53,866 nt of DNA from Defluviitaleaceae bacterium (GCA_009788055.1 WQSG01000015.1:1-53866), one strand, 5' to 3'. Numbered from the stretch's first letter, positions 10,201 through 18,547 are shown. Notes: generated by a model not told the origin, from the sequence alone. Translations and numbers: made by a program.

Positions 10201-11448
10201 AACGTCAACCAAATTGCATCGCTGGATGTATCGCAAAATCACGCGCTAAGATATTTGTTTGTAAGCGAAAACCAACTTGCAACGCTGGATATTTCAAACA
10301 ACCACGAATTACGATGGCTGTTTGCGTTTGACAACCAACTCACGGGTTTGGACGTGACAAACAATCCGCATTTTGAACACTTGCTTGTGGACCATAACTA
10401 TATGGATTCCGTAAATCGTGTTGTGGGCTGGCAAGCACTTTCGCCAATAAGCTTCATGTTTGGGCCGCAAAACATTCCAATTTATCCCGTTATAACCACG
10501 GAAACACTGCCGAACGGCGAATTGTATACGCAATACCAAGCGAATCTTAATGTCATGAGTTGGGATAGTTTCACATGGGAGTTAACAAGCGGAAGCTTGC
10601 CACCCGGGATAGCGTTGTACTGGGGGCAGCTTTGGGGTATACCAACCCAAGCGGGCGAATTTACATTCACCCTAACCGCAGAAAACGAAGCGGGAAGCAC
10701 GTCACGGAAATTTACAATAGAAATTTTCGCGCCAATTATAACCGTGTCCATCTCCGAGGAGACAGTCATGGTTGGCGGCGAAGTCACCGTTTCCGTTTGC
10801 CTTACAAGCAACCCCGGCTTTGCGGGGATGGCACTGCGGTTTGTTATTCCGCAAGGGCTTACGCTAATCCGTTACAATTTGGCGCAATCGGGATTGGAAT
10901 ATGGTTTCGTTCCGCCAGAAATTAACGGCGAGCAAATTTTTTCGGGCGAAGAAACCGCCGCTACAGATGAAGTATTTTTCGGTTGGACAGGCCGCCAATC
11001 AGATTTTGCAGACAGCGGCACGTTCCTTCATTTAAGATTTGCAACAACCTCGGGGGCGGCACTTGGGCTTCACCCAATCACCGCTACATTTGAAAATCCG
11101 CACGGCGCGGAAAACCCAACCAATTATGCAGGGCAAGAAGTAACCGCCGAAATTGTAAACGGCGGCGTTTATGTAATTTCCGAAATTTGCGCCCTTTGCG
11201 GGGGTAACTGCCGCCTTGGCGACATAAACGGCGACGGCAGAATAACCTCCGCAGACGGCACATGGCTTGCGCGTTGGATTGTCGGCCACGATGTACAAAT
11301 TTGCCTGTACGCCGTAGATTTTTACGGAGTGGGTGTTGCGTCTCCGTCGGATATTTCCGTAAATCACCTTACGTTGCTTGCGCGTTGGATAATGGGGCAC
11401 AATGTTCAAATCGACAGACGAAATCAATTGCACAATGGTATTATTTAG
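7240..11448 (+). CDS. Multidomain secreted S8 protease with LRR, cohesin and dockerin
   Basis: A 1402-residue predicted extracellular serine protease. A signal peptide (about 1-24) and propeptide lead to a subtilisin domain with the full triad: D184 in AVIDSGID, H224 in HGTHVAGIV and S385 in GGTSMAAPM. After a Cys/His-rich link (CDVCDCGHIWH, about 468) come a first leucine-rich block (about 637-775, repeats of the form LTEIDVSNN), a putative-Ig (He_PIG) domain (about 790-878), a second leucine-rich block (about 880-1070), a second He_PIG (about 1081-1165), a cohesin-like domain (about 1167-1312) and a dockerin-like end (about 1324-1395). The first dockerin calcium loop is canonical (DINGDGRITSAD); the second has lost its ligands. 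Carrying both cohesin and dockerin could allow self-association or assembly on a scaffold. It probably acts outside the cell on protein; substrates are unknown. dapA starts 38 bases later. Confidence 0.9.
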   Translation: MKILLIFAAVLLAAITFTQTVFAYEKTEIIVQFRTPPAVELRLINESGFANEYVRAFSGLTYEAQALTAHENFMRQLGETVVPFGIGGAEILSANHRLFNGVTMRVSPHMVEAIANLSEVHAVFPRTEIFIPTPVIGELTPFSGTAPQVINPAFMQETREFLQADYIHNTLGVTGAGVRVAVIDSGIDHNHPEFERFLDNTDRIRGWENHDNSYATENWDWITHGTHVAGIVIALAPNIELWKYNVFGANAMQLICAIEEAHENTDVMNLSLGTAFADTPFHPHNIAVNNAARDGSVVVVAAGNDGPGLLSSQPPGNASLPISVGAGTAGGRYSTEDTIAPFSSRGPVQFFPGHIKPDIVAPGVQIYSALPLSTGFSYGLMGGTSMAAPMIAGIAALLLEEFPNATPCEIKARIMNTARPLADLDAPNVFYTGAGFVCAVSALTRNGAAFATVEHSIPWGEPAQRVCDVCDCGHIWHYTRPSSETAVMSSLSFGSVMAERTSPELTVTIHNAQGVWTAQEAVFNGNSNGVNLNAVPNGNGTFALTMTFAEYAENGTYQGNIIFTSETGGEITKPFAVSFYYGAVDITDSFECEIFLAVVRRLANISYPSRIFTPHLHGIVRIQEWNSGITSLAGVEHFRDLNHLTIYTANLTEIDVSQNLELNVLTLRHNQLTEIDVSNNIALDALDLWGNYLTEIDVSNNHELTWLDIRNNNFTTLDVSQNPRLDLLFIQNNNFTTLDVSNQNVSQLYVYGNYFTRPDDILGWRNNIHFEPGYATDLSALNRFKFWPQNLTAEPVITFGNFRDGVIGVEFSQLLTAEGGGLTWSISYGELPNGLELQPNGQLGGRFGQLGAFTFTVTVTNSLGSDSATRTINVVEPVEITHAFTCPYFTIAVRRGISWPFPPAPPDTPIFLHEVEAITSLTDETGQTTNIDGLEYLTALESIRLNGTQITDLTLPYLPYLKMFESRFGNLVYVDFSNVKNLERAEINVNQIASLDVSQNHALRYLFVSENQLATLDISNNHELRWLFAFDNQLTGLDVTNNPHFEHLLVDHNYMDSVNRVVGWQALSPISFMFGPQNIPIYPVITTETLPNGELYTQYQANLNVMSWDSFTWELTSGSLPPGIALYWGQLWGIPTQAGEFTFTLTAENEAGSTSRKFTIEIFAPIITVSISEETVMVGGEVTVSVCLTSNPGFAGMALRFVIPQGLTLIRYNLAQSGLEYGFVPPEINGEQIFSGEETAATDEVFFGWTGRQSDFADSGTFLHLRFATTSGAALGLHPITATFENPHGAENPTNYAGQEVTAEIVNGGVYVISEICALCGGNCRLGDINGDGRITSADGTWLARWIVGHDVQICLYAVDFYGVGVASPSDISVNHLTLLARWIMGHNVQIDRRNQLHNGII

Positions 11449-11486
11449 AGTATCATGGATTATCAATATTTTTATAGGGGGTTCTT

Positions 11487-12389
11487 ATGCCTATATTTAC
11501 AGGTTGCGGAACAGCAATTGTAACGCCTTTTGACAGCAAAGGCGCGTTTAATCAAGCTGAGTACGAAAGACTGATTAATTTTCAAATTGAAAACGGGGCA
11601 GACGCAATTGTTTCTTGCGGAACAACGGGCGAATCGTCCACGCTTTCCTTGGAAGAACACGTTGAGGTGGTTCGTTCTGCGGCGGAAACCGCTAAAAAAG
11701 CGGGCGCGAAAGTTGGGCGCAAAGTCCCCGTTATTGCGGGCGCGGGCGGTAACGATACCATGGATTGTTGCGAACTTGGCAACGCCTGCCACAAAGCGGG
11801 CGCAGACGCGCTGATGTATGTCGCGCCGTATTACAACAAGCCTTCGCAACGCGGGCTTATTGCGCACTATACAAAAATCGCGTCTGAAGTGGATTTGCCC
11901 ATAGTTGTGTACAATATCCCGGGGCGTTCCGTTATCAATATTCAAGCCAAAACCATGGAGCAAATTGCAAAGCTTCCAAACATTGTCGCCATCAAAGAAG
12001 CCAGCGGCGATTTTGGGCAGGTAGCCGAAATTGCAGAGCGTTGCGGCGGCAACTTGGATATTTACAGCGGCAATGACGACTATATTCTGCCCGTTTTAAG
12101 TCTTGGCGGGATTGGCGTAATTTCCACCATAGGCAATATCGCGCCGCAAGCGGTGCATGATATGGTAGAAAAATTCCTTGCGGGCGAAATTGCGGAAAGC
12201 CGCAAATTACAGCTTAGCATTTTGGCATTGGTACGGCTTCTTTTTTCCGATGTAAACCCCGTACCCGTGAAAGCCGCGCTGGATTTAATGGGCTACGAAA
12301 CAGGCGGTTGCCGCTTGCCCCTAGCACCCATAGAGGACGAACTACGCGAGAAACTGAAAGCTGAAATGAAAAATTTTGGCTTGATTTGA
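11487..12389 (+). CDS. dapA: 4-hydroxy-tetrahydrodipicolinate synthase
   Basis: First committed step of lysine and diaminopimelate synthesis: condenses pyruvate with L-aspartate semialdehyde. The 300-residue sequence is a standard TIM-barrel DapA: GTAIVTPF at the start, CGTTGES, YNIPGRS with the catalytic tyrosine region, and VAIKEASGD containing the Schiff-base lysine. The ATG follows TAGGGGG. It is directly upstream of dapB (28 bases), and the pair supplies diaminopimelate for peptidoglycan. No lysine riboswitch is visible in the 38 bases before it, so read-through from the protease promoter or an undetected promoter must drive it. Confidence 0.98.
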   Translation: MPIFTGCGTAIVTPFDSKGAFNQAEYERLINFQIENGADAIVSCGTTGESSTLSLEEHVEVVRSAAETAKKAGAKVGRKVPVIAGAGGNDTMDCCELGNACHKAGADALMYVAPYYNKPSQRGLIAHYTKIASEVDLPIVVYNIPGRSVINIQAKTMEQIAKLPNIVAIKEASGDFGQVAEIAERCGGNLDIYSGNDDYILPVLSLGGIGVISTIGNIAPQAVHDMVEKFLAGEIAESRKLQLSILALVRLLFSDVNPVPVKAALDLMGYETGGCRLPLAPIEDELREKLKAEMKNFGLI

Positions 12390-12417
12390 TTTAATACACA
12401 GTTTGGATTGATACAAT

Positions 12418-13185
12418 ATGAAGATAATTGTGTGCGGTTGTTTTGGCAGAATGGGCGAGGTTGTGTGCAAACTTGCGGCAGAAAACCCCGGCACGGAAGT
12501 TGTTGCCGGGGTGGATTTGCCGGAGTTTGCAAAGGCAAAACCGTCCTTTCCCGTTTACCGCAATATCAATGAATTTACAGCGCAGGCAGACGCCATCATA
12601 AACTTTATGCCGCCCACTGCCGAAGCCGATATGCTTGCCGTTTTGGATTACGGCGTTAAACGCGGCATCCCTATGGTAATTTGCACAACGGGAATGCCGC
12701 TCCAAGTTGAAACCGCAATAACAAATGCCGCCCAAAAAGCGGCTGTTTTACGTTCCGGCAATATGTCTATGGGGATAAATTTGCTGGCAAACTTGCTTAA
12801 ACGCATTTCGCCGCTGTTGCACGAAAGCGGCTTCGATATAGAAATCATAGAAAAGCACCACAACCAAAAGCTGGACGCGCCAAGCGGAACGGCACTTCTT
12901 CTTGCCGATTCAATCAATACCGCGATGGAAGAAAAAATGCAATACGTAAACGACCGCAGTGCAACCCACGCCAAACGCACCCGCGACGAAATTGGCTTCC
13001 ATGCAATTCGCGGCGGCACAATCGTGGGTGAACACAGCATCGTTTTCGCAGGCCACAACGAAGTAATAGAACTAAAACACTCTGCACAGTCCCGCGAGGT
13101 TTTTGCCGTGGGCGCACTCAAGGCCGCCGAATTTTTGCAAAAAAAATCGCACGGGCTTTACACCATGCAAGATTTGATGGAATGA
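12418..13185 (+). CDS. dapB: 4-hydroxy-tetrahydrodipicolinate reductase
   Basis: NAD(P)H-dependent second step of the diaminopimelate pathway. 255 residues. The N-terminal nucleotide-binding motif (VCGCFGRMGEVV) and the C-terminal substrate site EKHHNQKLDAPSGTA are both intact, as is the late GEHSIVFAGH. It follows dapA and is 13 bases from the next gene, suggesting an operon of dapA, dapB, an ECF S component and a kinase. The ribosome site is weak (TTGGAT). Confidence 0.97.
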   Translation: MKIIVCGCFGRMGEVVCKLAAENPGTEVVAGVDLPEFAKAKPSFPVYRNINEFTAQADAIINFMPPTAEADMLAVLDYGVKRGIPMVICTTGMPLQVETAITNAAQKAAVLRSGNMSMGINLLANLLKRISPLLHESGFDIEIIEKHHNQKLDAPSGTALLLADSINTAMEEKMQYVNDRSATHAKRTRDEIGFHAIRGGTIVGEHSIVFAGHNEVIELKHSAQSREVFAVGALKAAEFLQKKSHGLYTMQDLME

Positions 13186-13198
13186 AAGGGAGATTTGT

Positions 13199-13753
13199 AT
13201 GTCTGAAATGTCGTACTTAAAGAAAATGATTGTAACCTCAATGCTTATCGCGCTGTGTGTGATTCTGCCAATGGCGTTTCACATGATACCTTACGGGTTG
13301 GCGGGGCGCGCCCTATTACCGATGCACATTCCTGTTTTGCTTGCGGGCTTGCTTTGCGGGCCTGTGTTTGGGCTTGTTGCAGGAATACTCGGGCCGATTA
13401 TTTCTCATGTTTTCACGGGGATGCCGCCGCAGGGCGTTGTGCAGGGCATGGTAATTGAACTTGGCGTTTATGGTTTTGTTGCAGGTCTTGTGATTAAATT
13501 TATCCGCACAAACAGAGCATCATTTGATTTGTATATCGCGCTTATTGTTGCAATGCTTACGGGGCGTGTTGTTGCGGGCGCGGCACAGGCGTTGTTCCTT
13601 TTCGATGGCACATACGTCATGCATATGTGGATTTCCGCATACTTTGCTTACGCGTTGCCCGGCATTGTTATTCAACTTGCATTTTTGCCAAGCGTTGTAA
13701 TGGCACTGGAACGCGAGCGCGTAATTCCACTGCGCTACCCTGTAAAAGCCTGA
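13199..13753 (+). CDS. ECF transporter S component, substrate unassigned
   Basis: Integral membrane substrate-binding subunit of an energy-coupling-factor vitamin importer; it needs the shared EcfA/A'/T module, which is not in this window. 184 residues with five to six hydrophobic segments and a family-like ALLPMHIPVLLAGLLCGP motif near residue 40. The substrate cannot be read from sequence. The downstream gene overlaps by one base (TGATG) and encodes a P-loop kinase, which suggests import of a compound that is then phosphorylated (inference). It follows dapB by 13 bases and has an AAAGGGAG ribosome site. Confidence 0.85.
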   Translation: MSEMSYLKKMIVTSMLIALCVILPMAFHMIPYGLAGRALLPMHIPVLLAGLLCGPVFGLVAGILGPIISHVFTGMPPQGVVQGMVIELGVYGFVAGLVIKFIRTNRASFDLYIALIVAMLTGRVVAGAAQALFLFDGTYVMHMWISAYFAYALPGIVIQLAFLPSVVMALERERVIPLRYPVKA

Positions 13754-14277
13754 TGCTTGTAATCTCAATAGACGGACGCGCCGCCGCGGGCAAGACCACG
13801 CTGGCGGCGCGGTTCGTGAATGAATATAACGCGTCCGTGATTCACATGGACGACTTTTTTTTGCCCCCGTCTTTGCGTTCACAAGCGCGTTTGGAAGAGG
13901 CGGGCGGCAACATCCATTACGAACGCTTTGCAGAAGAAATCCTACCATACATACACGACCCCGCGCCTTTTTCCTACAATATTTTCGATTGCGCCATATC
14001 AGACTTTAACGGCAAACGCGAAATCTCTTCCGCCCCCGTCCGCGTAGTCGAAGGCTCGTACAGCCATCATCCAATCCTTGGCAACTACGCAGACCTCCGC
14101 ATTTTCTGCGACATATCCCCCGCCCTCCAACTCGAACGAATCGCCGCACGCAATGGCGAAGCCGCCGCAAAAGTCTTCGCCAAAAAATGGATTCCCCTAG
14201 AAGAAGCCTATTTCAACTTTTTTGGCATAGCGGATAAGGCTGATATTGTTGCTCCCGCAGAAAATCCACTATGCTAA
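13753..14277 (+). CDS. P-loop kinase, uridine kinase-like
   Basis: 174 residues. The start is ISIDGRAAAGKTTLAARF, a clear Walker A loop. HMDDFFLPP follows, where uridine kinase/phosphoribulokinase relatives carry a base-binding aspartate pair, and VVEGSYSHHP fits the family's Walker B region. Its acceptor is unknown; uridine kinase-like NTPases also act on pantothenate or other small molecules. The ATG at 13753 overlaps the stop of the ECF gene, so the two are translationally coupled. An upstream in-frame extension runs inside the ECF gene and has no ribosome site. It faces the PIN toxin gene 15 bases away. Confidence 0.85.
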   Translation: MLVISIDGRAAAGKTTLAARFVNEYNASVIHMDDFFLPPSLRSQARLEEAGGNIHYERFAEEILPYIHDPAPFSYNIFDCAISDFNGKREISSAPVRVVEGSYSHHPILGNYADLRIFCDISPALQLERIAARNGEAAAKVFAKKWIPLEEAYFNFFGIADKADIVAPAENPLC

Positions 14278-14292
14278 CCCCTGCCTGTGCTT

Positions 14293-14724
14293 TTATCGGT
14301 TTGCTTTCATTTTCTGCAAAAACTCATTCGACGAAAGTATCGGGACTTGAGAAGAAGTAAAGCCTTTCGGGTCGCGTGTTATGATGAAATCCAAATTCAT
14401 TTTTACCGCACATTCCGTTTGCAAAGAATCTTCAAGGTCTTGGAAGTTTTCAGCACTGATTGCGCCCAAAATCATTTCAACATCAATACCAATGACGGTA
14501 AATGTTTTCGCAAGCAAAAATAAAATATCCTTGCGTTCCTCGGTTGAAAAGTGCTTACGCAGAATATAGAACACATTTGGAAAGGTGTGGCAGGCCAAAA
14601 ATCCCTGTACTTTACCGCTCTCGCATAGGTCAATAATTGCGTCTGCGTTTTTTGCGAAAGGTTCGCGTTGCAACAGACTGTCTAAGACGATATTTGTGTC
14701 AAGTAGCACTTCCATATTTTCCAT
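14293..14724 (-). CDS. PIN-domain toxin (VapC-like)
   Basis: Predicted Mg-dependent ribonuclease toxin. 143 residues from the ATG at 14724; longer frames to 14757 lack a ribosome site. The PIN acidic residues are visible: LLDTNIVLD near the start, the central DLEDSLQ and the ITRD near the C-terminus. It overlaps the upstream antitoxin gene by 26 bases, the usual coupled arrangement. The target RNA cannot be predicted. It is convergent with the kinase gene. Confidence 0.82.
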   Translation of the reverse strand: MENMEVLLDTNIVLDSLLQREPFAKNADAIIDLCESGKVQGFLACHTFPNVFYILRKHFSTEERKDILFLLAKTFTVIGIDVEMILGAISAENFQDLEDSLQTECAVKMNLDFIITRDPKGFTSSQVPILSSNEFLQKMKANR

Positions 14725-14938
14725 GCAAATACTCGTCCCTTTCCCTTTCATAATCAAGAGTGCTGCCGTTGCCGCGCCTGTATTCTTTTAGCCGGGCGAA
14801 TGCCTCTTCACGGGTTATTTCTTTGTCGTCGTTACTTTGCTCTACGGGAAAAATAACGAGTACGCTTGCTCGTTTCATCGGGACGTCGTTTTTCAACGTA
14901 ACGCGCCCGGATTCATAAATCCCTTGAACTGCTAACAT
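14699..14938 (-). CDS. Antitoxin partner of the PIN toxin
   Basis: 79 residues. The N-terminal part (VQGIYESGRVTLKNDVP) resembles AF2212-like/VapB-type antitoxin beta-hairpins, and a charged helical tail (REEAFARLKEYRR) probably wraps the toxin. It has a strong AGGAGG ribosome site six bases before the ATG and overlaps the toxin gene. Assignment rests on position and general resemblance. Confidence 0.72.
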   Translation of the reverse strand: MLAVQGIYESGRVTLKNDVPMKRASVLVIFPVEQSNDDKEITREEAFARLKEYRRGNGSTLDYERERDEYLHGKYGSAT

Positions 14939-14957
14939 TTTGCACCTCCTACGTTCC

Positions 14958-15190
14958 TTACATTACATCGTCTAATAGCAATTTAACATCTTTTCCCGTA
15001 ATCTTCAATGCTTTCCGAATAGCCTTCTTGAACAAAACTTGATTATCTCGGGGGAGGGGCTTTCTTGTAGAGGCACGGTGCCGTCCTCATATTTATCTGC
15101 GGGCTTCTTTTTTTGTTGCGGTAAATTTAATTTACATAATTTTTCACGTAAGAAGTTGTTAAATTCACTTGACCTGTGTAGTGTTTTTGT
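14958..15190 (-). pseudogene. Possible decayed short gene (frameshifted)
   Basis: Two overlapping open stretches on the minus strand lie in different frames. They would join at a C-rich run near 15045-15055. The downstream part ends KKAIRKALKITGKDVKLL and then stops at 14958, just before the antitoxin ribosome site; the upstream part includes NNFLREKLCKLN. The lysine-rich, helix-like composition is protein-like, but there is no start codon with a ribosome site and no family that I recognise. It could also be non-coding. Confidence 0.3.
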
Positions 15191-15197
15191 TTATATT
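15169..15197 (+). promoter_or_regulatory. Strong SigA promoter of the stalk protein
   Basis: TTGACC and TATATT separated by exactly 17 bases. The start codon is about 50 bases downstream after a GAAGGGAG ribosome site. Near-consensus elements fit a highly expressed surface protein. Confidence 0.7.
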
Positions 15198-15247
15198 TAC
15201 GATTGCATTAAGAAAAATTCTTAGGAAGATGAAGGGAGATTTGATTC

Positions 15248-18200
15248 ATGAAAGGATTTACATTGCGCAAACGCGCACTGGCTATGGTTTTAGCGGCAAT
15301 GATGGCGATTACAATGTTGCCGGGCGTTGCCACGGCAGACGGGTACTACCTTGCGGGCGCACCCGCTGATTACTACTTAGAGGTGGCGGAAGACTACGCC
15401 GACGACGATGTTCGTTTGCTTTTTGACGAGGATGCAGTTGTACCCATGGCGGATGTTGTTGCGCCGTTAAGCGATGCACCTGTGCTTTTTGATTTAAGAG
15501 CGCACCTTACGGCAAACGCAGGTGCTACATTTGCGAGTTTGTCTGATTTGCCTAATGGACTTAGCATAATTTTGTCAACTGACGAAGAAGCTGCCGGCTC
15601 TGCCGCTGCCGCCACGATTAGAAGTGAAGCCGCTGTTCAAGGGGGTTTCATCTCTGTAACAGGCAGGGTTGCAAATGCAACAGGTATTACCATCGTGGGC
15701 GTAGAAGAAGGCGATGTAATTGAACTTATAATGTTGCAAGCGGATAACATTGCAAGCCCGCTGGTGCAAGACAATGCATGGGGTCCACGTTTTGACCTTT
15801 GGTTTATGACAGAAACCGGACAGTTGCCTGTGGGCAATGACCTTGCAGACGGTTGGGATTCTACATTCACAGCAGGAATACAATCATTTACCGGGCATAC
15901 ACGTTTGCATGATGCAAGCTTCCACCAAGCCATAACCCAAGGGTTTGGCGAAACAGGTGCAACAGTTGGAGCGTTCTCCCCTCTGCCTTCTCGTGTTATA
16001 CCTACAGATATGGGCGCACCTATTCTTAATAATGATTGGGTACCCGTTGGCGCATTCTTCCCATGGGATCCACAAACACCCTATGGTAGCGCAGTAAACG
16101 ATACCGGATATGCTGTTCCTGTATTGCGTGTACCTGCCGGTGCAGACCGCGCAAGAATTGTTACAAACAGGGGCGCACATGGTAACATTGACGGCTCAGC
16201 CGCAACACTCGAACAGGTATGGGGTGCTGCACAGCAACCGAATATCCTCATCTACAGCCTTATAATCAGAGGCACACGCGGTGATGCAATGACCGCAGAA
16301 GAAGCGGCAGCACTTTTGGCAGAAGTAGAAACAGACCTTGTTGCGGCAATCGCGGCACAAGCTACAGGTGGTTATTTGCCATTTGGCACAACTGCGGCAA
16401 CCGCACTTGGTTGGCTTACAGCCGCATTAACCGCACCTGTTACAATTTCCGCAGACACATTAAGCGTTGCGGGCAATGAACTTTCCGGTGGATTTACACT
16501 TTCCATCGCTGCAAACTTGATTGAAGGTGCTACCGAACCCGCAACACGTGCGGTAACACTTACGGCGTTCCCGATTGAGCAACTCACAGGTCAAGCTTTG
16601 GTTGACCATGTTGCCGCAGTTGTGGAAGCTTTCCTTGCAAGCGCAGCATTTAACGGTGCGGCTATGACAAGCCCCGCAGACGTTGTTGCCGCAGTAAACG
16701 CATATTTGGAGGCTAACCCCGCTTATGCAGACGTTGTTGCTTCTGCAGAGGGTCTTGTTGTAACCCCACCGATACACGGCACAGAAGACGCACCGTATGG
16801 CACAGACGGTACAATTTCCGGCGCAATCGTTCTTACAGCAGGAACGTATAGCGCAACCGCAACCGTTTCCCTTAGCTTCCCCGCAACCCCATATGTTGCA
16901 GACCCAAGCATTATCTGGCGTTTGAACATTAACGCAGAGCTTGTTGCGGCATTAAACGCAAGAGACGGCGCAGGCGCGTTTGGTGTAGAAAGCTCCGGCG
17001 TTGACGGCCCCAACACACACCCGAAATTTGAACTTGTATCCGGCGGGCTTAGGGTTTATGACCGCATGAACTCTTACCACGGCATTGATGTTTTGCTTTA
17101 CCCGTTAGGACTTTCTGAAGATGGCGAATACAGCATGACCGTTATCGGCACAACGGAGGCAAGATTCCAAGTGGAGTTTCCTCTGTGCGGAACAGGCGAT
17201 GACTGGGATACAGGCGACGTGACTGGAACAGCAACGGGCGTTGAAATCACTTTTGACGGCACAGTGCCTGTTCTTGAAAGCGGCGCGACACAAACAGAAG
17301 CAGACGGCGGTCACAGAATAAGAATCCGCACAGATTGCGGCTGGGTTTCAGGCGGTGCTTTAAGGGCAGAGTTCACCATCACCTCTGTTGTAATAAGAAG
17401 CCTTGGCGAAGGTGACGGCGGCGACGAAGATACCCCCGGCATTGAAGTACCCGGTAGCGGCTATCTTTGTGAAGCTTGCAGCGACTTCGGCTGTCCCCTT
17501 TGCCGCAGAGCTACAGGCGGAACAGGCGGCGGCACAACAACAAGACCGGGTTCAGGCGGTGGCGGAGTTTTCGGCGGCGCACGCGGTGCGGTTACACCTA
17601 TTGCCCGTCCGGTTCAACCTCAGCAACCTGCACAACAACCCGTACAAGTTCCTGCGGCGGCAAACGTTGTTGTTACCGCAGATGCAGGTGAATCTTCCGT
17701 TTCCGCTTCCGCAAGCGACTTGCAAGCGGCGGTAAGCGGCGCGGCGGCAGTTGAATTTGTTATGGATAATGCAACAGTTGTAATTCCCCCGGGCGCACTT
17801 GCGGCTATGATTGCACAAGGCGGAGACAGCTTTGACGTTTCCGTTGCCGTTACCGCAACAGCAACAGGCGCAAGCGTTGTGTTCTCCGTTGCTTCCGGCG
17901 ACGTGGCAATCGCAACATTTACCGCACCCGTTACTGTTTCCGTAACACTTGAAGATGTTGCTGTTTCCAACGGCGCACGTGTTGTTGCTATTGACGCAAG
18001 CGGCGCATTTATCGGCGGCAACTACAACGCGGCAACAGGCGCGTTCTCCTTCCAAACAACAGCGGCAGGAACGTACACTGTTTCCTATATGCCAAACCTT
18101 CGCCGTGTTATCGTTCAAATCGGCTCTCCTGTTATCTCCGACCTTGCGGGCAACGCACCCACACAAACAATGGACGTTGCACCCGTAATCGAAGGCGGCC

Positions 18201-18463
18201 GCACATTGCTTCCCGTTCGCTTTATGGCATACGCTTTGGGCGCAACGGTTGGCTGGAACGACGCTACCCGCGAAGTTTCCCTTACACTTGCAGATGGTCA
18301 AAGCCTGACATTTGCAATCGGCACTGCCGCACCGGGCATGGATGTTCCCGCCCAAATAATCGACGGCAGAACCATGGTTCCCCTCCGCTTCATCTCCGAG
18401 TTCTTCGGTGCGCAAGTAGACTGGAACGATGCAACAAGAACAATCGAAGTTTTCAAAGCGTAA
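15248..18463 (+). CDS. Large S-layer-like secreted stalk-domain protein
   Basis: 1071 residues, very rich in Ala, Gly, Thr and Val. A signal peptide (about 1-31, KRALAMVLAAMMAITMLPG core) leads into an extended beta-rich region without a recognised domain. A short Cys cluster (CEACSDFGCPLC, about 741-752) and a Gly/Thr/Pro linker follow. Then comes a beta-rich segment (about 800-950) and two C-terminal copper amine oxidase-like stalk repeats (about 953-1071) with GGRTLLPVRFMAYALGA and DGRTMVPLRFISEFFGA. The domain is named after an amine oxidase but has no catalytic residues here. The dedicated promoter and strong terminator suggest a monocistronic, abundant envelope protein. The role as structural surface layer is inference. 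Confidence 0.8.
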   Translation: MKGFTLRKRALAMVLAAMMAITMLPGVATADGYYLAGAPADYYLEVAEDYADDDVRLLFDEDAVVPMADVVAPLSDAPVLFDLRAHLTANAGATFASLSDLPNGLSIILSTDEEAAGSAAAATIRSEAAVQGGFISVTGRVANATGITIVGVEEGDVIELIMLQADNIASPLVQDNAWGPRFDLWFMTETGQLPVGNDLADGWDSTFTAGIQSFTGHTRLHDASFHQAITQGFGETGATVGAFSPLPSRVIPTDMGAPILNNDWVPVGAFFPWDPQTPYGSAVNDTGYAVPVLRVPAGADRARIVTNRGAHGNIDGSAATLEQVWGAAQQPNILIYSLIIRGTRGDAMTAEEAAALLAEVETDLVAAIAAQATGGYLPFGTTAATALGWLTAALTAPVTISADTLSVAGNELSGGFTLSIAANLIEGATEPATRAVTLTAFPIEQLTGQALVDHVAAVVEAFLASAAFNGAAMTSPADVVAAVNAYLEANPAYADVVASAEGLVVTPPIHGTEDAPYGTDGTISGAIVLTAGTYSATATVSLSFPATPYVADPSIIWRLNINAELVAALNARDGAGAFGVESSGVDGPNTHPKFELVSGGLRVYDRMNSYHGIDVLLYPLGLSEDGEYSMTVIGTTEARFQVEFPLCGTGDDWDTGDVTGTATGVEITFDGTVPVLESGATQTEADGGHRIRIRTDCGWVSGGALRAEFTITSVVIRSLGEGDGGDEDTPGIEVPGSGYLCEACSDFGCPLCRRATGGTGGGTTTRPGSGGGGVFGGARGAVTPIARPVQPQQPAQQPVQVPAAANVVVTADAGESSVSASASDLQAAVSGAAAVEFVMDNATVVIPPGALAAMIAQGGDSFDVSVAVTATATGASVVFSVASGDVAIATFTAPVTVSVTLEDVAVSNGARVVAIDASGAFIGGNYNAATGAFSFQTTAAGTYTVSYMPNLRRVIVQIGSPVISDLAGNAPTQTMDVAPVIEGGRTLLPVRFMAYALGATVGWNDATREVSLTLADGQSLTFAIGTAAPGMDVPAQIIDGRTMVPLRFISEFFGAQVDWNDATRTIEVFKA

Positions 18464-18472
18464 ATAAAATGC

Positions 18473-18505
18473 GGGGCTGTTGTGAAAACAACAGCCCCTT
18501 TTTTT
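18473..18505 (+). terminator. Rho-independent terminator
   Basis: A perfect 11-bp stem (GGGGCTGTTGT with ACAACAGCCCC), a GAAA tetraloop and seven Ts. It begins ten bases after the stop codon of the large stalk protein. Confidence 0.95.
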
Positions 18506-18547
18506 CAAGAGGGAATCCCCACGATTTTTTATCGAAAGGACGATTAA

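Larger units (their letters stand above)
14939..15247. other. 309-base gap between antitoxin and S-layer-like gene
   Basis: No intact gene is seen. It holds the antitoxin ribosome site on the minus strand, a possible decayed minus-strand coding remnant (14958-15190) and, overlapping that remnant's far end, the plus-strand promoter of the large stalk protein (15169-15197) followed by its leader and a GAAGGGAG ribosome site. Confidence 0.7.

Noticed and set aside
11448..11486. Lysine riboswitch before dapA
   Set aside because: Only 38 bases separate the genes, far too short for that aptamer.
17552..18508. A 318-codon open frame on the minus strand, rich in Cys, Asn and Arg
   Set aside because: It mirrors the codon pattern of the Ala/Thr-rich stalk protein on the plus strand, has no ribosome site and no recognisable domain.
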